A DNA stretch of 64,000 bases, taken from assembly GCA_943736015.1 (NCBI GenBank), contig OX031069.1, positions 18,853,235 through 18,917,234 of the forward strand, given 5' to 3'. The stretch is from Tridacna crocea. Lineage: Eukaryota; Mollusca; Bivalvia; Cardiida; Cardiidae. Positions 30,254 to 40,984 of the stretch are shown piece by piece. A model generated the notes under the pieces. It had not been told where the DNA came from. It saw only the letters and a program-made list of their open reading frames with translations, and searched no databases. Within the stretch, counting starts at the first letter, position 1, and each line of letters opens with the position of its first letter. The position numbers and the translations under genes are program-made.

Positions 30254-30477
30254 TTAACCATTACCACACAATCCTTACTTTTGACGACCCTGACAAAGAA
30301 GCCTTTAGAAAACATTATCCGAAACGGAGAAAATGCTGGTGACCAGCATTTTCTCCTTTTCCCACAATGTTTTCTCTCCTCTTTGATACAAATTTCAAAT
30401 GTTCAGTCACTTTTCGACATCTGCAAATGCTTTCAATTTGGACCAGTCCAAAGTTTTGTCATTTGGTAAAGAGTTCA
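30254..30477. mobile_element. A-type palindromic MITE
   Basis: Left TTAA, right decayed to TTCA. The left stem has changed (AACATTATCCGAAACGG). Confidence 0.85.
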
Positions 30478-30608
30478 GAAGAGTAGAAAACATTGTAGGA
30501 AAAGGAGAAAAGGCTGCTTACCAGCATAATTCTTCTTTTCCTACAAAGTTTTCAGATGGCTTCTTCCTCTTGGTCGTAAAAAGCAGGGATTGTCTGGTAA
30601 AGGATTAA
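30478..30608. mobile_element. A-type MITE, left outer part missing
   Basis: Hairpin with GTAGGAAAAGG/CTTTTCCTAC in both arms, then the right end to TTAA. Confidence 0.75.
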
Positions 30609-30622
30609 AATACTTAAACCAC

Positions 30623-30851
30623 TTAACCCATTACCACTCAATCCCTACTTTTGACGCCCCTGAGAAAGAAGCCTTTTGAAAACACTGTTGGAAAAGGAGA
30701 AAATGCTGGTAACCAGCATTTTCTCCTTTTCCAACAGTGTTTTCTACCCTTCCCAGAAAAAAATTCTATTTTTCAGTCACCTTTATTTTGTTGTCTGCAA
30801 ATGCTTTCAATTTGGACCAGTCCAAAATTTTCTCGTGTGGTAATGAGTTAA
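30623..30851. mobile_element. A-type palindromic MITE with matched arm variant
   Basis: TTAA to TTAA. Both arms carry CTGTTGGAAAAGG/CCTTTTCCAACAG. Confidence 0.9.
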
Positions 30852-31079
30852 CCACAGAAAATCCTTGACTTGAACATAAGACTAAAACAGCCTTGAAATC
30901 GCAATATCTGGGTTTGAACTGCCCAATATAAGTGTTTTTTTGCCCTTATATGGACATAAACATGTATCATCTTTGTAACTCTAAACCGAACAATCCTTTT
31001 CCAGTACAACCCTGAACAAAAGGCTTCACAACATTGTCGGAAAGGAAAAAATACTGTATCCCACAACTTTTGTTGATGG

Positions 31080-31300
31080 AATGATTGATTGTATGGTGTT
31101 TGAAGCTGTTTTCAACATTATTTCAGTTATATCATGGCCACCAGTGCACCTTTCCATGATTTCCTGGAGTTTCTATTACCAGTACTCTGCACAATATTCT
31201 TTCCAAGCCACTGGCTGCTTTCCCTGACATAACCATTGTCGAAACAACGATCAGCAGTGACAGACTCCACTTTTTGTTGCTCAAGATCTTGGTATCTGTC
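31080..31300 (-). mobile_element. SINE body fragment
   Basis: Shares TTATATCATGG, CACCAGTGCACC and CCAGTACT blocks with the SINEs at 14361 and 46786. The tRNA-like head is missing. Confidence 0.5.
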
Positions 31301-31301
31301 T

Positions 31302-31430
31302 TTGATAGCAGAGAAAACATCGCAGGAAAAGGAGAAAATGCTTGTCACATTTTTCTCCTTTTTCCACAATGTTTTTCAAAGCCTTCTTCATCTGGTTGTT
31401 AAAATAACGGATCGTCTGGTATAGGGTTAG
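31302..31430. mobile_element. A-type MITE fragment
   Basis: A hairpin with degraded tip (GCTTGTCACATTTT) and a right end lacking TTAA. Confidence 0.6.
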
Positions 31431-31436
31431 TCAGAA

Positions 31437-32770
31437 CTCTAGAAAGAGGGAATGATTTGGATTTCAAAATTGAAAAAAAAAATTATTCTCCACTCAACCC
31501 TATGTTATGGGTACTCATTAGAATCGTCTCATCGAGACGATTCTAATGAGTACCCGTAACATAGGGTTTGAATGAGAATTAAAGGATTTCGAATACCATT
31601 ACTCCCTCTTATCTGCACAAAAATTTTACCCTATTTTATGGGTACTCGATGAGACGATTTTAATGACAACACACAACATAGGGTTTAAATGAAAAATAAT
31701 GGAGCTCCAGATAGAGGGAGTGATTTTGATTTCAAAATTGAAAAAAAAAATTCTCCACTCAAGCCTGTTATGGGTACTCATTAGAATCGTCTAATCGAGA
31801 TGATTCTAATGACTACACACAACATAGGGTTTGAATGAAAAATAATGCAGCTCCAGATAGATTTTGATTTCAAAATTGAAAAAAAAAAATTCTCCACTCA
31901 AGCCTGTTATGGGTACTCATTAGAATCGTCTAATCGAGATGATTCTAATGACTACACACAACATAGGGTTTGAATGAAAAATAATGCAGCTCCAGATAGA
32001 TTTTGATTTCAAAATTGAAAAAAAAAAATTCTCCACTCAAGCCTGTTATGGGTACTCATTAGAATCGTCTAATCAAGACGATTCTAATGACTACCCACAA
32101 CATAGGGTTTGAATGAAAAATAATGGAGCTCCAGATAGAGGGAGTGATTTTGATTTCAAAATTGAAAAAGAAAATAATTCTCCACTCAACCCTAGGTTAC
32201 GGGTACTCATTAGAATCGTCTCCATGAGACGATTCTAATGAGTATCCGTAACATAGGGTTTGAATGAGAAATAATGGAGCTCCAGATAGAGGGAGTGATT
32301 TTGATTTCAAAATTGAAAAAGAAAATAATTCTCCACTCAACCCTAGGTTATGGGTACTCATTAGAATCGTCTCGATGAGACGATTCTAATGAGTACCCGT
32401 AACATAGGGTTTGAATGAGAAATAATGGAGCTCCAGATGGAGGGAGTGATTTTGATTTCAAAATTGAAAAAGAAAATTATTCTCCACTTAACCCTATGTT
32501 ATTGGTTCTCATTAGAATTGTCTCATCGAGACGATTCTAATGACTACCCACAACATAGGGTTTGAATGAAAAATAATAGAGCTCCAGATAGAGGGAGTGA
32601 TTTTGATTTCAAAATTGAAAAAGAAAATTATTCTCCACTCAACCCTATGTTATTGGTACTCATTAGAATTGTCTCATTGAGACGATTCTAATGAGTACCC
32701 GTAACATAGGGTTTGAATAAGAATTAAAGGATTTCGAATACCATTACTCCCTCTTATCTGCACAAAAACT
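31437..32770. repeat. Tandem array of palindromic units
   Basis: A first foldback unit (31437-31620) is followed by about seven more, spaced 140-152 bp. Each has GATTTTGATTTCAAAATTG, then a hairpin CATTAGAATCGTCT..AGACGATTCTAATG framed by GGGTACT and CCTATGTTA blocks. The array closes with the same end (CGAATACCATTACTCCC) as the first unit. Central units differ by small matched changes. Confidence 0.85.
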
Positions 32771-32912
32771 GAAATCATTTCATTATCATATTCAACTAAG
32801 ACCTGGTACCAGCAGCTCAATTGTTAGCCTCTCTGTCTCGTGACCTGTTGGTAGTGGATTAGATACCAGATTGAAGCAAACTTTCTTTCCAATGAATTTT
32901 TGTCTCTCATCT

Positions 32913-33135
32913 TTAACCCATTACCACACATTCCCTACTTTTGAGGCCCATGAGAAAGAAGCCTTTTGAAACACTGGGAAAAGGAGAAAATGCTGGTAAC
33001 CAGCATTTCTCCTTTTCCGACAGTGTTTTCTACCCTTCCCAGAACAAATTTCAATTTTTCAGTCACCTTTATTTTGTCGTCTGCAGATGCCTTCAATTTG
33101 GACCAGTCTAAAATTGTTTGTTTGGTAAAGAGTTT
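32913..33135. mobile_element. A-type palindromic MITE
   Basis: Left TTAA, right TTTC. The stem is shortened (GAAACACTGGGAAAAGG). Confidence 0.8.
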
Positions 33136-33361
33136 CCCCTTTACCAAACGACAAAATTTCAGACTGGTCCAAATTGAAAGAGCTTGCAGATGACAACATG
33201 AACACAACTGAAATATTGAAATTTGGTTCCAGCAGAGTAGAAAACAATGTGGGAAAAAGAAAAAATGCTGGTTACCAGGATTTTCTCCTTTTCCCACAAT
33301 GTTTTCAAAAGGCTTCTAACTCAGGGTTGTAAAAACCAGGGATTGTTAGGGAAAGGGTTAA
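33133..33361. mobile_element. A-type palindromic MITE, reverse orientation
   Basis: Starts CCCCTTTACCAAACGACA and ends at TTAA. Confidence 0.85.
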
Positions 33362-33592
33362 ATGAGATTGAGGCAAACTTCCTTTCCAATGAATTTTTGC
33401 CTCTCAGCTTTAATGTGTGTGAGAAAAGCAGTCAGTGGCTTGGAAAGAAACTTGTCTCGGTACTGGTTGTGATAGAGGCATGAAACATATGCGAAGGTGC
33501 ATTGGCTACTGTAATAACACAAACATGCAAACAAACATTCAATAATTTGATCACCAATAAAATGACAGTGTCAGTATTTCGCTGAGTTCTCA

Positions 33593-33723
33593 GAGTAAAA
33601 AGACATTCTGGGAAAAGGACAAAATGCTGGTTACCAGCATTATCTCCTTTTTCCATTAATTTATGTTTTTTGAAGCCTTTTCTTCCAAGGTAAAAAAAAA
33701 CAGGGATTGTCTGTAAAGGTTAA
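33593..33723. mobile_element. A-type MITE, left outer part missing
   Basis: Hairpin with right arm worn after CTCCTTTTTCC. Ends GTAAAGGTTAA. Confidence 0.65.
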
Positions 33724-34023
33724 CCCCGACAAAAAAATTAAAACCTGAAAAAGAATATGTGATACATTCCATACCTCCAGTAGACTGGGAAATAATATCC
33801 ACTGATTAATACTTCCTTTAAACAAACAAACAAAATGATCTGTTTTGACGGAGATTTACGCAGTAATAATTGTTCTTGTGTACAGTGGCAAGTTAGGAGT
33901 CCAAAAAACATGTATATAGTCACAAGACGGTCTTTATCCAATAATATTTAAGGCTTTTTAGTTCAACATACATGTAACTTGGACCTTCTCCTTTATCTTT
34001 TCAATGGAAAACAAACTTTTGGA
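33724..34023. other. Nothing recognised
   Basis: AT-rich, repeat-poor sequence with no convincing open frame. Confidence 0.35.
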
Positions 34024-34228
34024 AACCACCACATTACAAGCATTTGCAGACAACAAAATATGTTACAGCTAAAGAGATGACTTCTGTCTTTAATAGCGAT
34101 GAGATATATTGTGAGAAAAGGAGAAAATGCTGGTTACAAGGGTCTTCTCCTATTCTCACACTTTTCTTCAAAACCATTCTCCTTTCAAGCTTGATTAAAA
34201 TTAAAACAGGATCGTGTGGTATAAAAAG
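34024..34228. mobile_element. A-type MITE remnant
   Basis: GCATTTGCAGACAACAAAAT and a mismatched hairpin (GTTACAAGGGTCTTCTCC). Ends decayed. Confidence 0.6.
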
Positions 34229-34510
34229 TTGCACAAAATATATCTAAAGATAGGAGGCGCAAATTTGCCAGCGAACAGCCTGCGGCCCTTAAATAATCAT
34301 TTCTATTTTTTTTTAACAGAATGGTCCTATAGAATAAACATACATGTACCTACATTTCTGACCAATCATAAGTTTCCATTTTATTCATTTGTTATCAGAA
34401 CCAAAAATGATGTCAAAGGCCAACACATTCAGCTGCACTGAAAAATAAAATTAGGAATATGAAAAAAAAAACCCAATTATGAAAAAAACAAAGGAAGGAG
34501 ATTTCTGTCC

Positions 34511-34703
34511 TTAACCTTTCATCAAACAATCCGGTTTTCAAGAACCTGGGAAAGAAGGCTTTTCGAAACAGTTTGGTAAAAGGAGAAAATGCTAGTAATC
34601 AGCATTTTCTCTTTTTCCCACAATGCTTTTTATCACATCAGAGACAGAAATTATCACGATAGCCACAATAAATTAGTTGTCTGCAAATAATTTGGCACTC
34701 GTC
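34511..34703. mobile_element. A-type MITE, right end lost
   Basis: TTAACCTTTCATCAAACAATC through a core with matched loss (GCTAGTAATCAGC). Confidence 0.7.
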
Positions 34704-35331
34704 TTGTGCAAAAGTTCCAAAGGGAGAGAACTATCATATGGCAAAATAATTATGACATGAAAATTGAAATTTGTTTTTAAATTATTTACCAGTGAATCAT
34801 ATTCAAGCCATGCTCTGTGAAAAGGAGGCTTCCTAATAAATAGAGGATATATGAGGTTTTTTTTGGTGAAAGATCAAAATTTATTTCATTGAGAGAACAC
34901 CATCAGTAATATTTTCACGTGTGGCATAGCCATGAGTGAAAATATTACCGATGATGTTATCGAGATGAAATCAATTTCAATCTTTCATTAAAAAAAACCA
35001 AATATTCTCTTTATTTCATGCATTTAACCCTTTCTGGAAGAAACTTTATCAAAATCCAGTACATTTCTTTTCCGTTATTCCCTGTGGCCTACCCCTCCAC
35101 CATAGCAATGCATTACAATATCACATCAAGCACGAGAAATGTAAAGTAAATGATGTCATATTTCCATCAAGTTGAGAGGCATGTGCCATTTACTTAGGCA
35201 ACAAGAACATGAAAATTGTTTTTTAACTGGTGTTACCCATGTAATGTCGAAAAATATTTTCACTGCAATTTCTTGATATCCTACCATTAAGCATGAAATA
35301 ATAAGACAGGTTAAATGCATTACTTCATTAC
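34704..35331. other. Palindrome at 34850-35010 and otherwise nothing recognised
   Basis: The imperfect foldback has arms GGTTTTTTTTGGTGAAAGA and GTAATATTTTCAC with their mirrors. The rest shows no gene. Confidence 0.45.
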
Positions 35332-35555
35332 ATAACCCTTTACCTTATATGCCAGTTTGACGCTCTTCCATTTCAGCAGCAAAAAAAGATAATCATGATG
35401 TCAAAAATATGGACAAATATCTGACTGAGTGGAAAACATTGTGGGAAAAGGAGAAATTGCTCGACGAATTGACGAGCAATTTCTCCTTTTCCCACAATGT
35501 TTTCTAAAGCTGTCTGTTATACGTCAAAATGAGTATGTATGGAGTAAAGGGTTAA
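35332..35555. mobile_element. D-type palindromic MITE
   Basis: Second copy of the D type. The hairpin tip is extended (TGCTCGACGAATTGACGAGCA). Confidence 0.85.
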
Positions 35556-35708
35556 ACAGTACAATTGCATTTTAGAAGAACAGAATCCAGGATTTTCCCT
35601 ATCATTAGGTAATCAGCTGACTGCATAAAGGAATGGTTTTCATCCGAGTATTAATTACCTAGCAAGTAATTACAGTGTCATAGATCAATAAATGTTTTGA
35701 AAAAAAAA

Positions 35709-36154
35709 TTAACCCTTTAACAAACAATCCCTGGTTTTTACGACCCTGAGATAGAAGCCTTTTGAAAACATTGTGGGAAAAGGAGAAAATGCTGATTCTC
35801 CTTTTCCCACAATGTTTTCTACCCTGCTGGAAACAAATTTCAATTTTTTAGTGTTTCTTTTGACATCTGCAAGACTTTAGTGCTTTAAATTTGGACCAGT
35901 TTAACCCCTTACTCCATAGATACTCATTTTGACACACTGCTTGTAGGAGCCTTTTGAAAACATTGTGACAAAAGGTGAAATTGCTCGTGATGAGCAATTT
36001 CACCTTTTGTCACAATGTTTTCTATGCTATCAAAAGGTGTCATTTACACATAAGAAATGGCTTCATCCTTGCTGTTTCTTAGGGTCAGTTAGAGATTCCA
36101 TAGGAATGCCTTATGGGGTAAAGGGTTAAAATTTTGCTGTTTGGTAAAGGGTTA
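35709..36154. mobile_element. A-type MITE split by a B-type MITE
   Basis: The hairpin tip is deleted (AATGCTGATTCTCC). The last ~25 bases (AAAATTTTGCTGTTTGGTAAAG) follow the inserted copy. Confidence 0.85.
35901..36128. mobile_element. B-type palindromic MITE nested in an A-type copy
   Basis: TTAA on both sides. Core TGCTCGTGATGAGCA. Confidence 0.9.
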
Positions 36155-36159
36155 TTAGA

Positions 36160-36285
36160 GCTTCAGAGAAGAGTGAGTGATGGAATTCTAAATCCATTAT
36201 TTCTCTTCCGAACCCTACTTGTGGGTACTCATTATAGTTGTCTCAATGAGTACCCATAACATGAGGTTTTGTGCAGAATAATTAG
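36160..36285. repeat. Solo decayed unit of the 31.4-32.8 kb palindrome family
   Basis: Contains GTGGGTACTCATTATAGTTGTC and the closing GTACCCATAACATGAGG. Half of the hairpin is missing. Confidence 0.6.
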
Positions 36286-36639
36286 CAGCCTAAGTGTTAA
36301 TCATGAAGACTACTGGTCCTTGACCATGCAAGGAATTTATCACAAGCAAAAGGTTTTGACACAGGTCTGCCTGCATGGACTGCGCAGGCTGACCTGGGTT
36401 GATGCTTTCTGCAAATACATTACATCCCCTTTTCAGAGAGCATGGCTCTTTTATAACTATCTAATAAAGTTTGGCTCTTTTATAACTATCTAATAAAGTC
36501 TGTGTAAAGGGTAAAAATTATCATATACAATCGGGCCAATCCCACAAATTCCTTCCTTTGTGAACAAAATATTGAAGCCATGTCACAGATAAAGCATGCC
36601 ATTAAAAAGAGTTAATATGTGATAAATAACGATCGAAAG
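36286..36639. other. P2 fragment and a short duplication; no gene seen
   Basis: 36357-36405 is a P2-like hairpin (GGTCTGCCTGC...GCAGGCTGACC). 36443-36499 is a two-copy ~31-bp tandem duplication (GGCTCTTTTATAACTATC). Confidence 0.6.
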
Positions 36640-36878
36640 TAAGACGAATTTTGGACTCTTCAAACCAAAAAAATTTTGGACTCTTCAAAACCGAAAGAGT
36701 TTGCAGACGACTATTTTAGATTTGGAGAAAATAGCAGAAAGTTCTCAAAAAGGGTAGAAAACAGTGTGGGAAAAGGAGAAATTGCACGTTACGAGCAATT
36801 TCTCCTTTTCCCACAGTGTTTTCAAAAGACTCTTACTGCAGACACGTAAAAACAAGGGCTTGTGTGGGAGAGGGTTAA
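36640..36878. mobile_element. C-type MITE, reverse orientation, left end duplicated
   Basis: The left part carries AATTTTGGACTCTTCAAA twice. Core TGCACGTTACGAGCA, right TTAA. Confidence 0.8.
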
Positions 36879-37029
36879 GGAGACAATGCTGGTTACCAGC
36901 ATTTTCTCCTTTTCCAATTACATGTATGTTGTCTGCCTTGTATGAGACAAATGCTGTAATTCCAGCCAGATAAATTTTGTTTTCAGTTTTGCAAAGAGTA
37001 AAATTTTGCAGGGTGACAAAAAAAGTTAA
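36875..37029. mobile_element. A-type MITE remnant
   Basis: TTAA shared with the C copy, then a half hairpin and a decayed end. Confidence 0.6.
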
Positions 37030-37057
37030 CAAGAAATCTCAAAAGTTATCAACTTCT

Positions 37058-37614
37058 CATCTTCATGAGCCAAGGTTACGATCACTATGTGGATCTTACC
37101 TCGGCAGATAGAGCCCACTTTCGATATTCTCGGGTTACGACCCTATTAGATGCTTCTTATTATCCCCCTTTACATCTCATTTCAGATAGCCTATAAAATA
37201 TTGTTTAAACTTTAATAAACCGCTTACAAATACAATAATTCAACATGAAGCAATAACCACAAACATACTATGACATTCCATCGTCAGGTGCTGGTATATA
37301 GCCTAAAACCTCAGATAATTGATTAGTCACGCTGAAACTTTCTTTAAATATTGTTTGTCTGTGTTTTTTCGGTAATGAATCATTAAAGATTGTGCACACA
37401 TCCACTGAGGTACCCATGTTTACCTTCTATTTTTATTCAAAAGGTCGCGACCTTGTTTTATTTTTATCAAAGATAGTGCTACGAGCGATTTGATTTGTCC
37501 AGTTAGATCTGGCTGCAACCAATGAAAATAAGTATCGCAGGACTGCCGAAATCAAGCTCGATCCGTCAAGGGTAGAGTAGCGTAGTGGATCGTCACCCTT
37601 GGCTTGTGAAGATG
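37058..37614 (-). mobile_element. Non-autonomous DNA transposon with 8-bp duplication, copy 2
   Basis: Same ends as 26884-27289 but in the opposite direction (CATCTTCATGAGCCAAGG ... GGCTTGTGAAGATG). Flanked by CAACTTCT and CAACTTAC. 557 bp, so it keeps internal sequence that copy 1 has lost. Confidence 0.7.
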
Positions 37615-37811
37615 CAACTTACTATACAAACAGACTTTTTACATCCTCTCATTAATTTTCTTTGAGAGCAGAACAGATAGTGGGAGAGATGCATTTCCCT
37701 TGAAGTAATTTGATGGAACAGAAAATAAATTGCTTCTTTCTGATGTTGAGGCTTTTAAAGAAATCTGTACTTGTGAACAGAATCCAGGTTTCATTGCAAG
37801 TTTCAATAACT

Positions 37812-38016
37812 TCAACCCTTTACCCAATGACAAAATTTTAGACCGGTCCAAATTGATAGCACTTGCAGACAACAAAATCAATGTAACTCAAAAGATTAAA
37901 ATTTGTTTCCAGCAGGGTAGAAAAAACATTGCTGTAAAAGGAGAAAATGCTGGTTACCAGCATTGTCTCCTTTTCCAACAATGTTTTCTGTAAACTTCTT
38001 TTTGAGGGCCTTTTAA
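37812..38016. mobile_element. A-type MITE, reverse orientation, cut by the next copy
   Basis: TTCAACCCTTTACCC through the hairpin, ending where a new TTAACTCTTTACC begins. Confidence 0.75.
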
Positions 38017-38066
38017 CTCTTTACCACACAATCCCAACTTTTAACGACTCTGAGAGAGAAGCTTTT
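38013..38066. mobile_element. Left end of an A-type MITE
   Basis: TTAACTCTTTACCACACAATC to GAAGCTTTTTGA, then replaced by the minisatellite. Confidence 0.65.
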
Positions 38067-38282
38067 TGATGCTCAGTATTATCATGATGTTGGCTATGAT
38101 GCTCAGGATAATCATGATTTCACTATGAGGCTCGGGATAATCGTGATTTGGCTCTGATGCTCATGATTATTATGATTTGACTATGATGCTCAGGATTATC
38201 ATGATGTTGGCTATGATGCTCAGAATTATCATTATGTTAGCTATGTTACTCAGGATTATCATTATGTTGACTATGATGCTCT
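38067..38282. repeat. ~29-bp minisatellite, left part
   Basis: Degenerate units of TATGATGCTCAGGATTATC. The array is interrupted by the 3.58-kb element and resumes at 41866. Confidence 0.8.
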
Positions 38283-38881
38283 CGGGTAAGACACAATATA
38301 GGGATCATTTGAAAAAATTGGTTGTTATGTCAAGTTATTTTATATTTACACCAGTCCTACATCAGTGAAACCTATGTGTAATCATTTGTTAGTGTATGTT
38401 CAAGTCTCAGCCAAAATTTGAGCACTTAAGATCAAAAGGCCTCCGAGATGTAACATGAAACATACCCCCAAAATGGTACTTTTTTTGCGTTATGTTGTTG
38501 CACTTAGAATTTCACTCTTTTTTCAATTTGCACTACTTGTTAAATATTCTGGTAAGTGCTCAGTAGGTATATTCAACAGATAGTAAAATTATCAAGGATT
38601 AATTTGATGTTTGATTTGTTAAAATTGGTTAAAGAATATGAAAAATATGACGAAAACTGTAAATGTAGTAGCATGTTATGCAGATTTAATCTTGAATATC
38701 TCTTGTTTGTTATAGGATGAAAAAACCTTCTTAATACAACTTTTTTCAGTACTTTTTGTTATAGAATTACAACTATGATAAGGTTGATCAACATGGAAAA
38801 GCATTTGGAAGTGTTATTAACAAAAAAAAATTTTCATGATTTTTTCAAATGTACAAAATTCCTTTTCAGAAAAATAGTAGA

Positions 38882-38890
38882 GTCCGTAAC
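38882..38890 (+). repeat. GTCCGTAAC motif 1
   Basis: AGAGTCCGTAACCATG. The other copies are 39028-39036 (-), 39056-39064 (+), 39421-39429 (+), 39751-39759 (-), 41317-41325 (+) and 41668-41676 (+). Most sit in TGTAG[T/A]GTCCGTAACC. Confidence 0.85.
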
Positions 38891-39962
38891 CATGCAAAAT
38901 TCAGTGGATATAAGTCTCTGAAGATACTTCACAGCAATTCATTATTCACTCATGACCTACACAGATTTCAGAAAATACATTCGACAACATCTTTCCCCTA
39001 AGACAAAGCGGTTAACCAACTTTAATGGTTACGGACTCTACAAAAAATGTGTAGTGTCCGTAACCTTAAAAAAAAACCCAGTTTTCCTCATTTTTTTTGC
39101 CCCACTTAAAATCACAAATTATGTTTTAATGTTTTTTTTTCATCAAATATAGCATCCCTTGTTTATTTTGAGGATCATGATTGGTGATGTAATACAGTAA
39201 ATCTCCTTGATTGTATCATATCTATAAACACCATTTTTTCCACTGTGGCATCACTGTAAATAGTTTAGTAATAGAAAATCTATTCAAATGATTCATTATA
39301 AATCAGTTTGTTTTATCAGCTTAATATGGTTCCAACATTAGAAAACACCAAAGTTTTCCAGCTAATAAGTTAATAAAGTTAAGTTTATTTCCCATCTTTC
39401 TTTACCAATAATTGTGTAGTGTCCGTAACCAAATTATTATAAAACTAAAATTATACTTTTGCTGCACAAAAAAACAAAATTTAGCTGTCTTTTACATTCT
39501 GTAGGTAACATTACTAATTGAGAAAGCTTTATTGGCACAATTTATATTTTCAAGATACATTTTGTTGAAATGGTAGTTTTCTCCCTTAATATCATTCATT
39601 GAGAATAATTGCAGTATTTTATAAGCGTCAGTAACTTAAAGGCAGACATATTTCCAAAGCTTAAATATCCATTATTCAGACAGGATACAATTCCAAATAA
39701 AATACCAGAACATGTTCTTTACACAGATGATGATAAAGAATGGTGTGAAAGTTACGGACACTACATGATTTAATATATAGTATATATGTATCAAATATTT
39801 TGACATTAAGTTACACAGAAATAATAATAACATAGCTTTTGTTAATTGATTTTGATAACACTTACAAGCCAGACGTTGAAACTTACTTTAAGGCCAAAAT
39901 CAATTACAATATACTGTTTAAGATGAACATAATTTAGATGCCTACAAATCGAGGGCTAAGTG

Positions 39963-40182
39963 CAAAACTATTGTAACTAAAAACCCATCTTAAACACCCA
40001 AGTTTAGAGGCAAATTTGACTCCTTAGTAAACAATGTAAATTTAGGTGCCATTGCTCATCATGAGCAATGGCACCTAAATTTACATTGTTTACTGAAGAA
40101 AACATCTTATAACCCCTATGAAGGAGTCAGTTGTGCCCCTAAACTTGGGGTTTTAGATAGGTTTTGAGTTACAACAGTTTTG
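39963..40182. mobile_element. 220-bp foldback element inside the 3.58-kb element
   Basis: Inverted ends CAAAACTATTGTAACT and mirror, a CCCAAGTTTAG block in both arms, and a perfect central palindrome (CCATTGCTCATCATGAGCAATGG). Confidence 0.75.
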
Positions 40183-40214
40183 GACTCGAAATGTTCTTTT
40201 TACTTACTTTGTCT

Positions 40215-40380
40215 GGTGTTCATTTGCTGGTTGATTGGAGTTTAATGCCCCTTTCAACATCTATGTTATATCACGGCATCCCATGTTTTCCTGGCTTACT
40301 CACACCAGTACTTACACAACCTTCTTTCCATGTCGCTGACAACTTTCCCACTTGATACAGAGGCGGGAGGTGAAATTGAA
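40215..40380 (-). mobile_element. SINE body fragment
   Basis: GTTTAATGCCCCTTTCAACA, TTATATCACGG and CCAGTACTTACACAACCTTC match the body of the SINE at 14361. No tRNA head. Confidence 0.5.
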
Positions 40381-40463
40381 CATTTTACTTTTTGTTTTTG
40401 AGCCCAAAGAAATAACAGACATTTCCAAAAGTTGATGAAAGGCTATAAATATGTTTATTTCCA

Positions 40464-40984
40464 TTAAAAGTGGCCCTTCAGATTTTGGGACGAAAATTTT
40501 ACAAAAATGCAAAAAAATCATCCTTATACTCCCAAGGCCTTTTAATTTTCATTCATAGTAGTTGAAAACCATCCGACAACACTAGAAATTAGAGAGTTAC
40601 TACGGCCCAGGTTGACACCAACGGGAGACACATTCTATTTTTAGCTGATCAGTTCGCTCATTTACTTACAGGAATACACAGAAGAAGCTTCAAACATAGC
40701 GTCCAAAGAAGACATTATGTTTGTTATGATAGGGAATTTAAGCGTTATGAGTCACGTCCCAGTCACTTGACATTCCCACAATGCTTTATTGATTTTTGGC
40801 GCGAATTCTAAAAATAGCTTAAGAGGCTACGTAGCCTTTTAAGGGAATACCATCAAAAGAAAAAAAAATGTAATTCTATGAATCTTAATCATTGATGGTC
40901 TGTATTATTTTTTCATATGAATTTGAGTGATATATATATTTTTTAATTTAGTGAGATGTAAAAATTCTAAATACCCACCTTTAA
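40464..40984 (+). mobile_element. R3 repeat, copy 2
   Basis: TTAAAAGTGGCCC to CCCACCTTTAA, 521 bp, inserted within the 3.58-kb element and therefore younger than it. Confidence 0.75.

Noticed and set aside
38177-38368. Plus-strand frame rich in MLRIIM repeats
   Set aside because: Translation of the ~29-bp minisatellite.
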